NCBI GenBank assembly: GCA_964404985.1
Contig: CAYOMD010000008.1
Span: forward strand, 1-64,000
Direction of reading: 5' to 3'
DNA length: 64,000 bases
Source of the DNA: Hankyongella sp964404985
GTDB lineage: Bacteria > Pseudomonadota > Alphaproteobacteria > Sphingomonadales > Sphingomonadaceae
Both the position numbers and the translations under genes were made by a program. The notes under the pieces are model-generated. The model was not told the origin of the DNA, ran no database searches, and saw only the letters and a program-made list of their open reading frames with translations. The first letter of the stretch is position 1. Each line of letters opens with the position of its first letter. Below are positions 33,622 to 41,744 of the stretch, piece by piece.

Positions 33622-34859
33622 TCGATGCGCCGCCGCTGGCCTTTGTCAACGCTCACCTGCGCGACGGGTCCGGGCTGGATCGTCTGGGCGGCCTGCTCCT
33701 GCGCGGCGGCCAGATTGTGGACGTGGGGGATATTGAGACCCCGGATGATGTGGCGGTCATCGACTGTGATGGCCAGACCCTGTGCCCAGGCCTGATCGAC
33801 ACCCGGGTGTTCAAGGTCGATGTCGCGGCAGCGACTGCGGGCGGGGTGACCCGGCTGTGCCTGATGCCGGATCAAGCGCCGACCCTTGACGATCCGGCCA
33901 TGATCGAACGTGTTGTGCGACTCGGCCAGAAGCGGGTGTGGGTGCATCCGTTGGCTGCCGCCACCACCGGGCTGGAAGGCCGCGCCATGGCGGAGGTGGG
34001 GTTGTGCCTGGCCGCCGGAGCGGTCGCCATAGCAACCGGGCGCAGTGCGATCCGCAACGCCGCCATCATGCTGCGGCTGCTGCAATACGCGCGCGGCTTT
34101 GATGCGCTGGTGGTCACGCATGCGGAGGAGCCGGACCTGGTTGCCGATACCTTTGCGACCGACGGGGAAGTCGCGACCCGTCTGGGGCTTGCCAGCCACC
34201 CGGCTGTTGCCGAAAGCCTTATGGTCGCGCGGGATATCCGCTTGGCCGAGCACGCCGGTGCACGGCTGCACATTGCCCAGGTGACGACGGCGGAGAGCAT
34301 TGCGCTCGTCCGGGCGGCCAAGGCGCGCGGCCTGCCCGTGACCTGCGGCGTAACACCGGCGCACCTGCTGCTGAACGAACATGCGGCATACGGCTACCGG
34401 ACCTACGCCCGGCTGTCGCCACCGCTGCGCTGCGAGACGGACCGTCTGGCCGTGGTCGAGGGGATCCGCGATGGCACCATCGATATCATCGCCTCCGGGC
34501 ACGATCCACGCACCGAGGAAGACAAGCGCCAGCCTTTCGGTCAGGCGGAACCGGGGATGGTCGGGCTTGAGACGCTGCTGCCGCTGGCGCTGACGCTGGC
34601 GCACAACGCCGACATCCCGCTTGCCACAGTGCTCGCTGCGATCAGCGCCAATCCGGCACGGATCTTCCGGCTGCCTGGCGGGTCGCTGACATCGGGCAGC
34701 CCGGCGGACGTAATCCTGATTGACCCGGACGCAGCCAGACGCATCGATGCGGCAGCCCTGTCATCGCCCGCACGCAACACACCGTTTGACGGCCTGCCGG
34801 TCTATGGCCGGCTGCACGGCGTCTGGCAGGCCGGACGGCAGATTTACGGCGCGTTCTAA
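33618..34859 (+). CDS. pyrC: Dihydroorotase-like protein PyrC' (metal site lost)
   Basis: 413 residues of the amidohydrolase fold. The zinc motif HxH expected after PGLID is replaced by TRVFK (Arg63, Phe65). LHIAQVTT has Gln where a His ligand is expected, and the C-terminal metal Asp region reads SGHDPRTEEDK. One His remains in VTHAEEP. The protein is therefore likely inactive as a dihydroorotase and structural, as described for PyrC' in Pseudomonas PyrB-PyrC' dodecamers. A functional dihydroorotase should be elsewhere in the genome. Confidence 0.85.
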   Translation: MIDAPPLAFVNAHLRDGSGLDRLGGLLLRGGQIVDVGDIETPDDVAVIDCDGQTLCPGLIDTRVFKVDVAAATAGGVTRLCLMPDQAPTLDDPAMIERVVRLGQKRVWVHPLAAATTGLEGRAMAEVGLCLAAGAVAIATGRSAIRNAAIMLRLLQYARGFDALVVTHAEEPDLVADTFATDGEVATRLGLASHPAVAESLMVARDIRLAEHAGARLHIAQVTTAESIALVRAAKARGLPVTCGVTPAHLLLNEHAAYGYRTYARLSPPLRCETDRLAVVEGIRDGTIDIIASGHDPRTEEDKRQPFGQAEPGMVGLETLLPLALTLAHNADIPLATVLAAISANPARIFRLPGGSLTSGSPADVILIDPDAARRIDAAALSSPARNTPFDGLPVYGRLHGVWQAGRQIYGAF

Positions 34860-34864
34860 CTGGC

Positions 34865-34884
34865 GTAATTACGGTCGTAATTAC
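34865..34884. repeat. Paired GTAATTAC palindromes between convergent genes
   Basis: GTAATTAC at 34865-34872 and 34877-34884, 4 bp apart. Together they can form an 8-bp hairpin. The second copy includes the stop codon of the leftward SPOR lipoprotein gene. It may act as a weak bidirectional terminator. Confidence 0.45.
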
Positions 34885-36248
34885 AGGCTGGTCGTGCTGA
34901 AGGCCGCTGTGACCCGCCGCTCGAAGCAGGCTCCGCCGCTGGCGCGGTAAGTGGCGCAGAAGGCCTTGGCCTCCGATTTGCCACTAAAGCCGCTGACTAC
35001 CACGCGGGTCAGGTTTGTGCCCTGGGTGCGCAGCAGCAGCGGTGAGCCGGTGCCATTGAGTATTTTGAATTTGCCGGTCAGCAGACCCCAGGCCGTCTTG
35101 GCCAGATCGACCGTGCTGAATGCACCGAGCTGAACGGACCAGGTGCCCTCAGGTACGGCCCGCAGCGCACGCGCCGGTGCCGAGGCCTTCACGACATTGG
35201 CTGAGGCTTGATGAGCCGCCAGTCTCACGACCTTCGGCGTCTGCATCGCGGCCGGCTTTGATGCAATTTTGGCCGGCTCGACTTTTGCCGGCTCGACCTT
35301 TGCCGGCTCGAGCTTAGCCTGTTCAACTACAGCCTGCTCCGCTTTGGCTGGCGCTACACGGGCGGGCTCCACTGCAAGCGGGGTTGCAGCAGCAAGCTGC
35401 ACCGGGCCGAGCTGGCTTACCGTGGTTGCCGCTTTCTCGGCCGGCTGGACTGGAGTCTCAACAGGCTCCTGGAGGTTGGCCGCCGCTGCGATGCCAAGAC
35501 TGGCGACCGGGGTGATCGTCGCCGGCGCCGCCTTGACCAGTTGCGTGCGCGCAGCCAGCCGCTCCGGCACCGCACCCAGAAGAATCGCAATCCGCTCCGG
35601 TGTCTGATGTTGCAGGAGAGCGGCCCAGCGCGTCAGCGCGGCGTCAACCTGCTCCGGTGTGAGGTCCAGCCGAGCCGCGTCGCGGGCGCGCAGCCAGTCC
35701 CCTTTGGCGGCATAGGCCAGACCCAGGTTCTGGCGCACGCGACCATCGGCCCCTGGTGCACGTGCAGCAGGCTCCAGCAAGCTTAGTCCACCATCCGGGT
35801 CACCGCCCAGAGCCAGCGCCAGCCCGGCATCACTTGCCATCTGCGGTGCACCGGTCATGACCAGCCTGACCAGGTGAACCCGGCCCGCCTCCGCCTGCCC
35901 GGTCGCGAGCAGCGCCAGCCCATAAGAGAAACTGAGGGCGGTATCCTGCGGATTCGCCTCGATCTGGGGCTTCAGACCATAAAGGGCGTCTGCATAGCGA
36001 CCGTCCGCCAGTTGTGCCCGCGCCAGTGCCCGTTGCACCTCTAACACGTTTGGCTGCACTTGCGCCTGAAGCTGGGCCAGCGTCACTGCAGCCGCAGTAT
36101 CCCCCTCCACGAGTGCCTTGTTGACCGCTATGACCAGCGCCGACGGCTCGATAGGCTTCTGTGCTGACAAAACAGGCGGCGTGCTCTCATTGCAGCCGGT
36201 AACCAGCACTGATGCAAGAGCGAGAAGCGATAGTGTGCGCAGCGTCAT
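34881..36248 (-). CDS. TPR and SPOR-domain lipoprotein
   Basis: 455 residues starting at 36248, overlapping the upstream RHH gene as ATGA. The lipobox is LVTGC (Cys ~19). TPR-like helices run from ~35 to 225 (EVQRALARAQLADGRYADAL). A Pro/Ala/Lys linker with repeats of VEPAK follows (~290-340). A C-terminal SPOR domain (~375-455) starts with TWSVQLGAFSTVDLAKTAW. SPOR domains bind denuded septal glycan, so it should act in the envelope near division sites. It is third in the ParA-RHH operon. Confidence 0.82.
   Translation of the reverse strand: MTLRTLSLLALASVLVTGCNESTPPVLSAQKPIEPSALVIAVNKALVEGDTAAAVTLAQLQAQVQPNVLEVQRALARAQLADGRYADALYGLKPQIEANPQDTALSFSYGLALLATGQAEAGRVHLVRLVMTGAPQMASDAGLALALGGDPDGGLSLLEPAARAPGADGRVRQNLGLAYAAKGDWLRARDAARLDLTPEQVDAALTRWAALLQHQTPERIAILLGAVPERLAARTQLVKAAPATITPVASLGIAAAANLQEPVETPVQPAEKAATTVSQLGPVQLAAATPLAVEPARVAPAKAEQAVVEQAKLEPAKVEPAKVEPAKIASKPAAMQTPKVVRLAAHQASANVVKASAPARALRAVPEGTWSVQLGAFSTVDLAKTAWGLLTGKFKILNGTGSPLLLRTQGTNLTRVVVSGFSGKSEAKAFCATYRASGGACFERRVTAAFSTTSL
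35272..35316. repeat. Three tandem 15-bp repeats in the SPOR lipoprotein gene
   Basis: Units GCCGGCTCGACTTTT, GCCGGCTCGACCTTT and GCCGGCTCGAGCTTA (plus strand) encode repeated VEPAK-like pentapeptides in the linker. Such repeats can change copy number by slippage without shifting frame. Confidence 0.75.
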
Positions 36249-36718
36249 GATGGATCTCCCGGAGCGCGTTGCGCGAGGTCGCGGCAGGGACAATCCCCAC
36301 TCGCGAGGGCCGGTGCATAGTCGGCAAGGTAGCGGTCGAGCGCGGCAGAGACGATCTGCTGCGCTGACTGGTTGGCGTGAGCCGAGGCCAGCCGCAGCTT
36401 CAGATGCCGTTCAGAATCGAGGCGCAGGGTAAACGCCGCCTTCCCGTTGCGGGCCTTTCCGGTGCTGGCCCTGCCGGTCCGGCTGGGCTGCCCGGCACGG
36501 TTTTGCGGCGAAGCCCGCGAACGCAGTGTCGCACCCGGCGACTGGCCCTGAACCTCAATCTTGTCTGGTGCGGCCGGACGTTCGGGCGGCAATGCCTTGT
36601 CCGCCAGTAGCGGTGCGTCCTGGTCCGCATAGACGATGGAACGGCTCGCCGGTCGCGCCTGGCCTTTGCGGGCAAGCAGTGCGGACGACAGCGAGGCGAA
36701 AGCCTTGGTTTCCTGCAT
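36245..36718 (-). CDS. Basic ribbon-helix-helix-like protein paired with ParA
   Basis: 157 residues. The N-terminal ~95 residues are disordered and rich in Ala, Arg and Pro, with a basic patch near 80-93 (RTGRASTGKARNGKAAF). Then TLRLDSERHLKLRLASAH and NQSAQQIVSAALDRYL (~97-133) look like a ribbon-helix-helix fold: one strand and two helices. It starts 9 bp after parA and overlaps the SPOR lipoprotein gene by 4 bp. It may serve as the ParA partner in place of ParB. Two Cys (CPCR) occur near the C-terminus. Confidence 0.65.
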   Translation of the reverse strand: MQETKAFASLSSALLARKGQARPASRSIVYADQDAPLLADKALPPERPAAPDKIEVQGQSPGATLRSRASPQNRAGQPSRTGRASTGKARNGKAAFTLRLDSERHLKLRLASAHANQSAQQIVSAALDRYLADYAPALASGDCPCRDLAQRAPGDPS

Positions 36719-36727
36719 GAATGCCCC

Positions 36728-37435
36728 CTACTCTGCAGTGGCCGTTTTGCGGCCGAAGCTGGCACGCGGCGGCGGTGTCGCCGCCATGCGCGGCTGGAAT
36801 ACGGTCCGGCGGAAATTGCGCTCCAGCCGGTCATAGAGGTAGCGCCAGAGCTCGGTGATCTCAGCGGCTGATTTGCCACCGGGGTCAACCTCCATCACTG
36901 TACGACCGTCAATCATGCTGGCGGCAAAGTCCGTGCGGTGGTGCAGGGTCACGGGCGCGACTGTTCCGTGCTGGGAGAGGGCAATCGCGGCCTCGGTGGT
37001 GATGCGTGCACGCGGCGTCGCGCCGTTCACCACGAACACCAGCGGCTTGCCTGCGCGCTCCACCAGATCAACGGTCGCACCGGCTGCGCGCAGATCATGC
37101 GGGCTGGGCCGGGTTGGAATGACGATCAGCTCGGAGACCGCGATCACGCTCTGGATCGCGACGGTGATCGCAGGCGGCGTGTCGATGATCGCCAGCTTGA
37201 ACCCGCGACTGCGCAGATCCTCAAGATCATGATTGAGCCGGACAACGGTTGTCTGGGCAAAAGCCGGCATTTCGGCCTCGCGCTCATTCCACCATTCAGA
37301 CAGGGACCCCTGCGGATCGATGTCGATCAAGACCACCGGGCCGGCTCCCGCCCGCTCCGCCTGGACTGCAATGTGGCCGCTTAGTGTGGTCTTGCCAGAT
37401 CCACCCTTCTGCGACGCGAACGCCAGTACACGCAT
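36728..37435 (-). CDS. Orphan ParA/MinD-family ATPase
   Basis: 235 residues from ATG 37435 (MRVLAFASQ); a GTG 12 bp upstream is an alternative. The deviant Walker A QKGGSGKTTLS with signature Lys lies at ~9-19, the Walker A' DIDPQGSLSEWW at ~40, and Walker B IIDTPPAI at ~85. These ATPases position cargo on the nucleoid or membrane. There is no ParB or parS in view; the partner is probably the adjacent RHH-like protein. The C-terminal ~25 residues are basic and Pro-rich. Confidence 0.88.
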   Translation of the reverse strand: MRVLAFASQKGGSGKTTLSGHIAVQAERAGAGPVVLIDIDPQGSLSEWWNEREAEMPAFAQTTVVRLNHDLEDLRSRGFKLAIIDTPPAITVAIQSVIAVSELIVIPTRPSPHDLRAAGATVDLVERAGKPLVFVVNGATPRARITTEAAIALSQHGTVAPVTLHHRTDFAASMIDGRTVMEVDPGGKSAAEITELWRYLYDRLERNFRRTVFQPRMAATPPPRASFGRKTATAE

Positions 37436-37564
37436 CCTCTTTTGCACTCCGCAAATTGTTTTTTCGCGAGAGCAGAATAGAATTCACCACTTAAGAAAGG
37501 CTAAAGCATTCCAGGCTTATAGTTGTTAACCATAGCATCTGACCAAGTTTAGAGAGAGTACCCC

Positions 37565-38548
37565 ATGTTTCTGCCGCGCCGCCTATCCCTGCTCACCGCG
37601 TTGTCCCTGGCCCTGGTGTCACACACGGCCCGGGCGGATGTTGCGACCGGCGTGACGAAATATACCGCTGGCGACTATACGGGCGCGCTTGCGGAATGGT
37701 CCGCCCCCGGCCTCGAGAACGATGCCTCGGCACTCTATAATCTGGGGCAGTTGCACCGGCTCGGCAAAGGGGTGCCAGCGGATGATCGCCAGGCTGCCGG
37801 CTACTATGAACGCGCCGCCAAACTTGGTCATGCCGGGGCCCAGGCCAACCTCGGGACCTTGCTGTATTTTGCCCCGGCACCGCTGGGGAACATGACGGCG
37901 GCGATCGGCTGGTGGCGCGAAGCCGCCGAAGCCAAAGAGCCGCACGCGCTCTACATGCTAAGCGTGCTGATGTTTAATGGCGAGCTTGTCGCGCGGGACT
38001 GGCCACGCGCCTTTGCTTACGTCCGCCTCGCGGCGTCGCTGGGGGTCAAGGAAGCCTCAGCCGCCATGGCAGCCATGGGGCAGTCCCTGAGCGCAGACGA
38101 CCGCAAGTCTTCAGACACCCTGCTGGCAAGCCTTTCTCCGCCGCCGGCTCTTGCGCAGTCTGCCCCGCCTGCCCCGATCAAGGTCGCAGCTGCACCGCCG
38201 CAAACTGCCAAATCCGTGACCAGAGCGTTGGTTTCCGCGCGGAATGCGCCAGCGGCCGTATCGAGCCTTGCCTCTGCCCCGGCAGCGCCAGCGGCGCCTT
38301 GGCGGGTGCAGATCGGTGCTTATGGGTCGAAGGCAAAGGCGCAGGATGCCTGGGCTGAGTTTGTGCGCAAACGGCTGGCGTTCACCACCCGCCACCAGCC
38401 GCTCTACGAGGTCGCCGGATCGGTCGTGCGCCTGCATCTTGGCCTGGATGAGCTTGTGCAGGCCAAGGAACTCTGCACAGAAATCCGCAATGACGGTGTG
38501 AACTGTCTGGTGGTGCCGCGCGGCGTCGCACCCGCCACCTCATCTTGA
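37565..38548 (+). CDS. Secreted Sel1-repeat and SPOR-domain protein
   Basis: 327 residues with a signal peptide (~1-24, ARADV). Sel1-like repeats run from ~30 to 170 (ALYNLGQLHRLGKGV, AGAQANLGTLLYF, HALYMLSVLMFNGEL). An Ala/Pro linker is followed by a SPOR domain (~243-320, APWRVQIGAYGSKAKAQDAW). GAGAGAG precedes the start. It is divergent from the ParA operon, which also ends in a SPOR protein, with a 129-bp shared spacer from the ParA ATG, so the two transcription units may be co-regulated. Confidence 0.85.
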   Translation: MFLPRRLSLLTALSLALVSHTARADVATGVTKYTAGDYTGALAEWSAPGLENDASALYNLGQLHRLGKGVPADDRQAAGYYERAAKLGHAGAQANLGTLLYFAPAPLGNMTAAIGWWREAAEAKEPHALYMLSVLMFNGELVARDWPRAFAYVRLAASLGVKEASAAMAAMGQSLSADDRKSSDTLLASLSPPPALAQSAPPAPIKVAAAPPQTAKSVTRALVSARNAPAAVSSLASAPAAPAAPWRVQIGAYGSKAKAQDAWAEFVRKRLAFTTRHQPLYEVAGSVVRLHLGLDELVQAKELCTEIRNDGVNCLVVPRGVAPATSS

Positions 38549-38623
38549 GCGCGTTTACCTGCTGTTTGCGAAATGCCGCTAAGGATCGACAGTGGATTGT
38601 AAACTCTGAAGGTAACACCTGAC

Positions 38624-38965
38624 ATGCCTGCCCATCTGTCCGGACTGGCCAATGACCGCCGGGGTTCCCCGCGCTACCGGGTCGAGAGCATGTGTGTGAT
38701 CCGTTACCGGGGGCAGACTCTGACCGGACGGCTGCAGGAAATTTCGGCCTCGGGGGCATATCTGGTGATGCACTCTCACCCTGATCTTGGCCACAGGGTA
38801 ACGCTCAGCCATCCGTTCGCCGGGGAAATCAGCGCGACTGTTGCCCGGCATGATGAATATGGCTGCGGCCTTCTGTTCGACCTGGGGGAAAGTGCGGTTG
38901 GCTTTGCACTGCGTGCGATTGCCGCCGATATGACATCGTCGCATGCTTTGACATTGTTGGATTGA
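38624..38965 (+). CDS. PilZ-domain protein
   Basis: 113 residues, essentially a lone PilZ domain. The cyclic-di-GMP arginines appear in RRGSPRYRV (~12-20). The second motif, normally D/N-x-S-x-x-G, reads EISASGAYL, with Glu in place of Asp/Asn, so ligand binding should be checked. Candidate partners are unknown; a GGDEF-EAL protein is encoded at 46071. It is 75 bp after the Sel1-SPOR gene. Confidence 0.85.
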   Translation: MPAHLSGLANDRRGSPRYRVESMCVIRYRGQTLTGRLQEISASGAYLVMHSHPDLGHRVTLSHPFAGEISATVARHDEYGCGLLFDLGESAVGFALRAIAADMTSSHALTLLD

Positions 38966-38986
38966 ATACGACCCTGAGAGAGGGAA

Positions 38987-40006
38987 ATGGCGAGTAAGGC
39001 CGCAACAGTTCCGAGTAAGCGTTCCATCCCGTTCAGCATTCGTCTGAAGGCATGGTGGGAGGGGTATGACCCGCAGCATCTGATGCCTGCGCAAGAGCCA
39101 TCCGCTGCCCCGCCCCCGGCCAAACATGACCCGGCACTTGACGACCTTGACGCCGCACTCCAGGAAACGCCGTTGCAGGGTGCGGACCCAGGCGGCTTTG
39201 ACCCATGGGACGATCAGCGTATCGACATCGCCCAGTTGATCTGGGGGCGCGGCTACTGTGGCCCCGGCGGGCCGGAGTATATCATCGCCATGTCGAAGCT
39301 TCTGGCGATGACGCCTGAGTTGAGCATGCTGCATCTCGGGGCAGGTCTGGGCGGACCATCCCGCACGCTGGCGGAACACTTCGGCGTCTGGGTCACCGGG
39401 CTGGAGCCGTCCAAATCTCTGGCCAACGCCGGCAACCACCTCTCCACCATGGCCGGGATGACCAAGAAGGCCCCGGTCCAGCCTTTAGACCTGACCCAGG
39501 AAAACCCGCTCCTGCGGCGCTACGATCGTGCTCTCGTCGATGGATATCTGGCGCAGCGTCCCAACAAGGCTGAGGCGCTGACCCTCATCGAGGCGGCACT
39601 GAAGCCGGAAGGTCTTGTCCTGATCACCGACTATTTTCTCACCGACGATGGGTCAGTCGCGCACCCGGACTATCGGGAATGGCTGCAAGGCGAGCCGCGC
39701 CAGTTAAACCTGGTGACGGCGCCGGAGTTCGTCGAGGCGGCCAGCAAGGCAGGCCTGGGGATGCGGGTGAACGAGGACCGCACCGAAGAACATGTCGACC
39801 TCATCAAGAAGGCCTGGGCAGGAGCCGACAAGATCGTCGCTGACCTTTTGCAGACTCCGGGCCAGGAGCATCTCAGCAAGATTGTCCTGAAAGAGGCCGA
39901 ACTCTGGAGCAAGCGCGCCAAGGTCCTGGCTGGCGGACAACTGCAATTCCGCCGCCTGCTTGTTTCCAAGAAGGAAAAGGGCGTCAAAATGATGAGCAAC
40001 TGGTAG
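38987..40006 (+). CDS. SAM-dependent methyltransferase-like protein
   Basis: 339 residues. Residues ~1-85 are a charged, Pro-rich leader. The Rossmann part begins with LHLGAGLGGPSRTLAEHFG (~115-133), a motif I (normally GxGxG) variant, followed by VTGLEPS as the motif II acid. Later strands include GLVLITDYFL. The SAM pocket looks plausible but the substrate is unknown. GAGAGAGGG precedes the ATG. It is 21 bp after the PilZ gene and probably co-transcribed. Confidence 0.75.
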   Translation: MASKAATVPSKRSIPFSIRLKAWWEGYDPQHLMPAQEPSAAPPPAKHDPALDDLDAALQETPLQGADPGGFDPWDDQRIDIAQLIWGRGYCGPGGPEYIIAMSKLLAMTPELSMLHLGAGLGGPSRTLAEHFGVWVTGLEPSKSLANAGNHLSTMAGMTKKAPVQPLDLTQENPLLRRYDRALVDGYLAQRPNKAEALTLIEAALKPEGLVLITDYFLTDDGSVAHPDYREWLQGEPRQLNLVTAPEFVEAASKAGLGMRVNEDRTEEHVDLIKKAWAGADKIVADLLQTPGQEHLSKIVLKEAELWSKRAKVLAGGQLQFRRLLVSKKEKGVKMMSNW

Positions 40007-40042
40007 CTGTTCCCATCCATCCGGGTCCGGTTATAAGGCGAC

Positions 40043-40804
40043 ATGCTCACCCCGGATCTGCTGCTCAAGGCCTATGCTGCCGGCCTCTTCCCCATGGCGG
40101 AACACCGCGATGCCGAGGATATCTACTGGGTCGAGCCGAAGCAGCGTGGGGTACTGCCCCTGGACGGGCTGCACATCAGTCATTCACTCGCCAAAATCAT
40201 CCGGCAGGAGCGTTTTGTCGTGACCTGCGACAGCATGTTTCAGGATGTCATGCGCGCCTGCGCGGAACCGGCACCCGGCCGGGAAGAAACCTGGATCAAC
40301 ACCCTCATTCTGGACGCCTACACGGCGCTGCACCGGCAGGGCCATGCCCACAGCATCGAGTGCTGGCAGGAGGGCCGGCTCGTCGGTGGGCTGTACGGGG
40401 TCTCGCTGGGGGCTGCGTTTTTCGGGGAAAGCATGTTCTCCCGAGTAACCGACGCCTCGAAGGTGGCGCTGGTGCATCTGGTGGCGCGGCTACGCTTTGG
40501 GGGGTATCGCCTGCTCGACACCCAGTTTCTGACCGAGCATCTGGCGCGTCTGGGGGCCTGCGAAATCGGGCGCAGCGATTATCTGCGCCACCTGCAGCCA
40601 GCCGTGCAGTCCGTTGCTGATTTTTACCGTCTTGAGCGAGACTATTGTTCGTCTGATGGCGAGGGTTCAGCCGGCGCGACGTCCGGCGCCTTGGACGGCT
40701 TTGCCGGGGACTCCCGGGGTGCCGGCGCGCCACCCCGCACGGTCACAGTATCCGGGCCGCTGTCGGGGAAGCGCATTTTGCAGCTTTTGACCCAAACACC
40801 ATAA
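40043..40804 (+). CDS. aat: Leucyl/phenylalanyl-tRNA-protein transferase
   Basis: 253 residues. It opens with LTPDLLLKAYAAGLFPMAE and has IYWVEPKQRGVLPLDGLHIS, SIECWQEGRLVGGLYGVSLGA-type core and FFGESMFSRVTDASKVALVHL, all typical of Aat. It adds Leu/Phe to N-terminal Arg/Lys proteins for ClpAP degradation. The last ~50 residues, after DFYRLERDY, are low-complexity and lie antisense to the convergent DUF2155 gene, overlapping it by 163 bp. Confidence 0.93.
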   Translation: MLTPDLLLKAYAAGLFPMAEHRDAEDIYWVEPKQRGVLPLDGLHISHSLAKIIRQERFVVTCDSMFQDVMRACAEPAPGREETWINTLILDAYTALHRQGHAHSIECWQEGRLVGGLYGVSLGAAFFGESMFSRVTDASKVALVHLVARLRFGGYRLLDTQFLTEHLARLGACEIGRSDYLRHLQPAVQSVADFYRLERDYCSSDGEGSAGATSGALDGFAGDSRGAGAPPRTVTVSGPLSGKRILQLLTQTP

Positions 40805-41208
40805 GCCGGGTGTTCAAAGGCGTTGAGCGAGCGTGCGACTGCGAACATCCAGCCGGAAAACAGCCGCTTGTCCTTGTTTGATATCTGCACGAACGCCCCC
40901 GACTCCGGCGGCAGGCCCGGTGCGCGCGTCTCGCAGGTGCGCACCGTGATGGTTAGCTCACGAAATGTCAGGCTTTGCCCTGGCTTGAGCGTCAGGATCT
41001 GGCTGTTGCCGCTGAGCTTGTCGAGTGCCACGAGTTCGACCGCGCGCTCAGAGTTCGGGGTCGGCGCTTGCGAGGGTTTTGGTGTCACAGCTTTTGGCGG
41101 TGTTTCACTGGTCTGCGCCAGCACCGGCACCGCCAGCAGAATGGCCAGCAGCGGGGCTAGCAGCTTGGCCAGCATCGGGGCCAGGCCGGCAGCGTTGATC
41201 GGCCTCAT
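40642..41208 (-). CDS. DUF2155 secreted protein
   Basis: 188 residues with a signal peptide (~1-31, AVPVLAQT). The core (~55-155) has VELVALDKLSGNSQILTL, the paired cysteines RTCETRAP and VKSCKMRFP, and FSGWMFAVARSLNAFEHPAYGVWV, diagnostic of DUF2155. The C-terminal ~35 residues are Pro/Ala-rich. In alphaproteobacteria this family sits with aat, an MCE protein and NDUFA12, as here. Function unknown. The 3' end overlaps aat tail to tail. Confidence 0.88.
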   Translation of the reverse strand: MRPINAAGLAPMLAKLLAPLLAILLAVPVLAQTSETPPKAVTPKPSQAPTPNSERAVELVALDKLSGNSQILTLKPGQSLTFRELTITVRTCETRAPGLPPESGAFVQISNKDKRLFSGWMFAVARSLNAFEHPAYGVWVKSCKMRFPDSGPDTVTVRGGAPAPRESPAKPSKAPDVAPAEPSPSDEQ

Positions 41209-41705
41209 GGCGTGGGAGCATCTGCTGCCGGGGCAGCATCCCCCTTCTCCGCAGGCTTATCGGTGTTACCGATGAAGCGGCCGACCAGCCCCAGTATATC
41301 CAGTGAGCCCTGGGTGTAGAGCACGGTGGCTCCCGGCTGCAGCACGGTGTCCTCATAGCCCGGTTTCAGCTCAAGGTAATTGCCGCCCAGCAAGCCTTCA
41401 CTCGCGACGACCGCGGTGCTGTCTGCCGGCAACTTCACATCCTCGCGCACAGTAAAGCTGATGAGTGCCTTGAAAGTCTCCGGGTCCAGGGTTTGCCCGG
41501 TCACCGTACCGACCTTGATGCCGGAGATGCGGACATCGGTGCCGATGCCAAGGCCGCTCGCGCTCTCGAAGCGGGCGTTCAGGGCGTAGCCGTCTGCGCC
41601 CAGCCCGCCCTCAGTGGACGTATAGGCGTAGCTGACAAACACACCGGCCACCACGAGCACGACAGCGCCGATGAGCGCCTCGACAAGATTTTCCTTCAAT
41701 TGCAT
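41205..41705 (-). CDS. mlaD: MCE-domain protein MlaD-like
   Basis: 166 residues. One N-terminal membrane helix (~9-28) anchors a single MCE domain (~40-120) containing ASGLGIGTDVRISGIKVGTV and VASEGLLGGNYLELKPG. A short C-terminal segment (SLDILGLVGRFIG) and an acidic Ala/Pro tail follow. MlaD hexamers bind phospholipids and sit on MlaE. This is the likely missing partner of mlaEF at 27.7-29.3 kb. It overlaps DUF2155 by 4 bp. Confidence 0.92.
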   Translation of the reverse strand: MQLKENLVEALIGAVVLVVAGVFVSYAYTSTEGGLGADGYALNARFESASGLGIGTDVRISGIKVGTVTGQTLDPETFKALISFTVREDVKLPADSTAVVASEGLLGGNYLELKPGYEDTVLQPGATVLYTQGSLDILGLVGRFIGNTDKPAEKGDAAPAADAPTP

Positions 41706-41718
41706 CGCATCCTCAGGC

Positions 41719-41744
41719 GTAGCGGATTTCAGATTCGGGGCACT
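41719..41744. repeat. Half copy of the 42.2-42.3 kb palindromic element
   Basis: This 26-bp stretch (core TAGCGGATTTCAGATTCGGG) differs at only about two positions from the right arm of the palindrome at 42245-42321. It fills most of the 38-bp gap between mlaD and the NDUFA12 stop codon. Confidence 0.7.

Noticed and set aside
35272..35316. Tandem repeats as an integration or phase-variation site
   Set aside because: Units of 15 bp keep frame and encode a Pro/Lys linker, so ordinary linker repetition is the simpler explanation.
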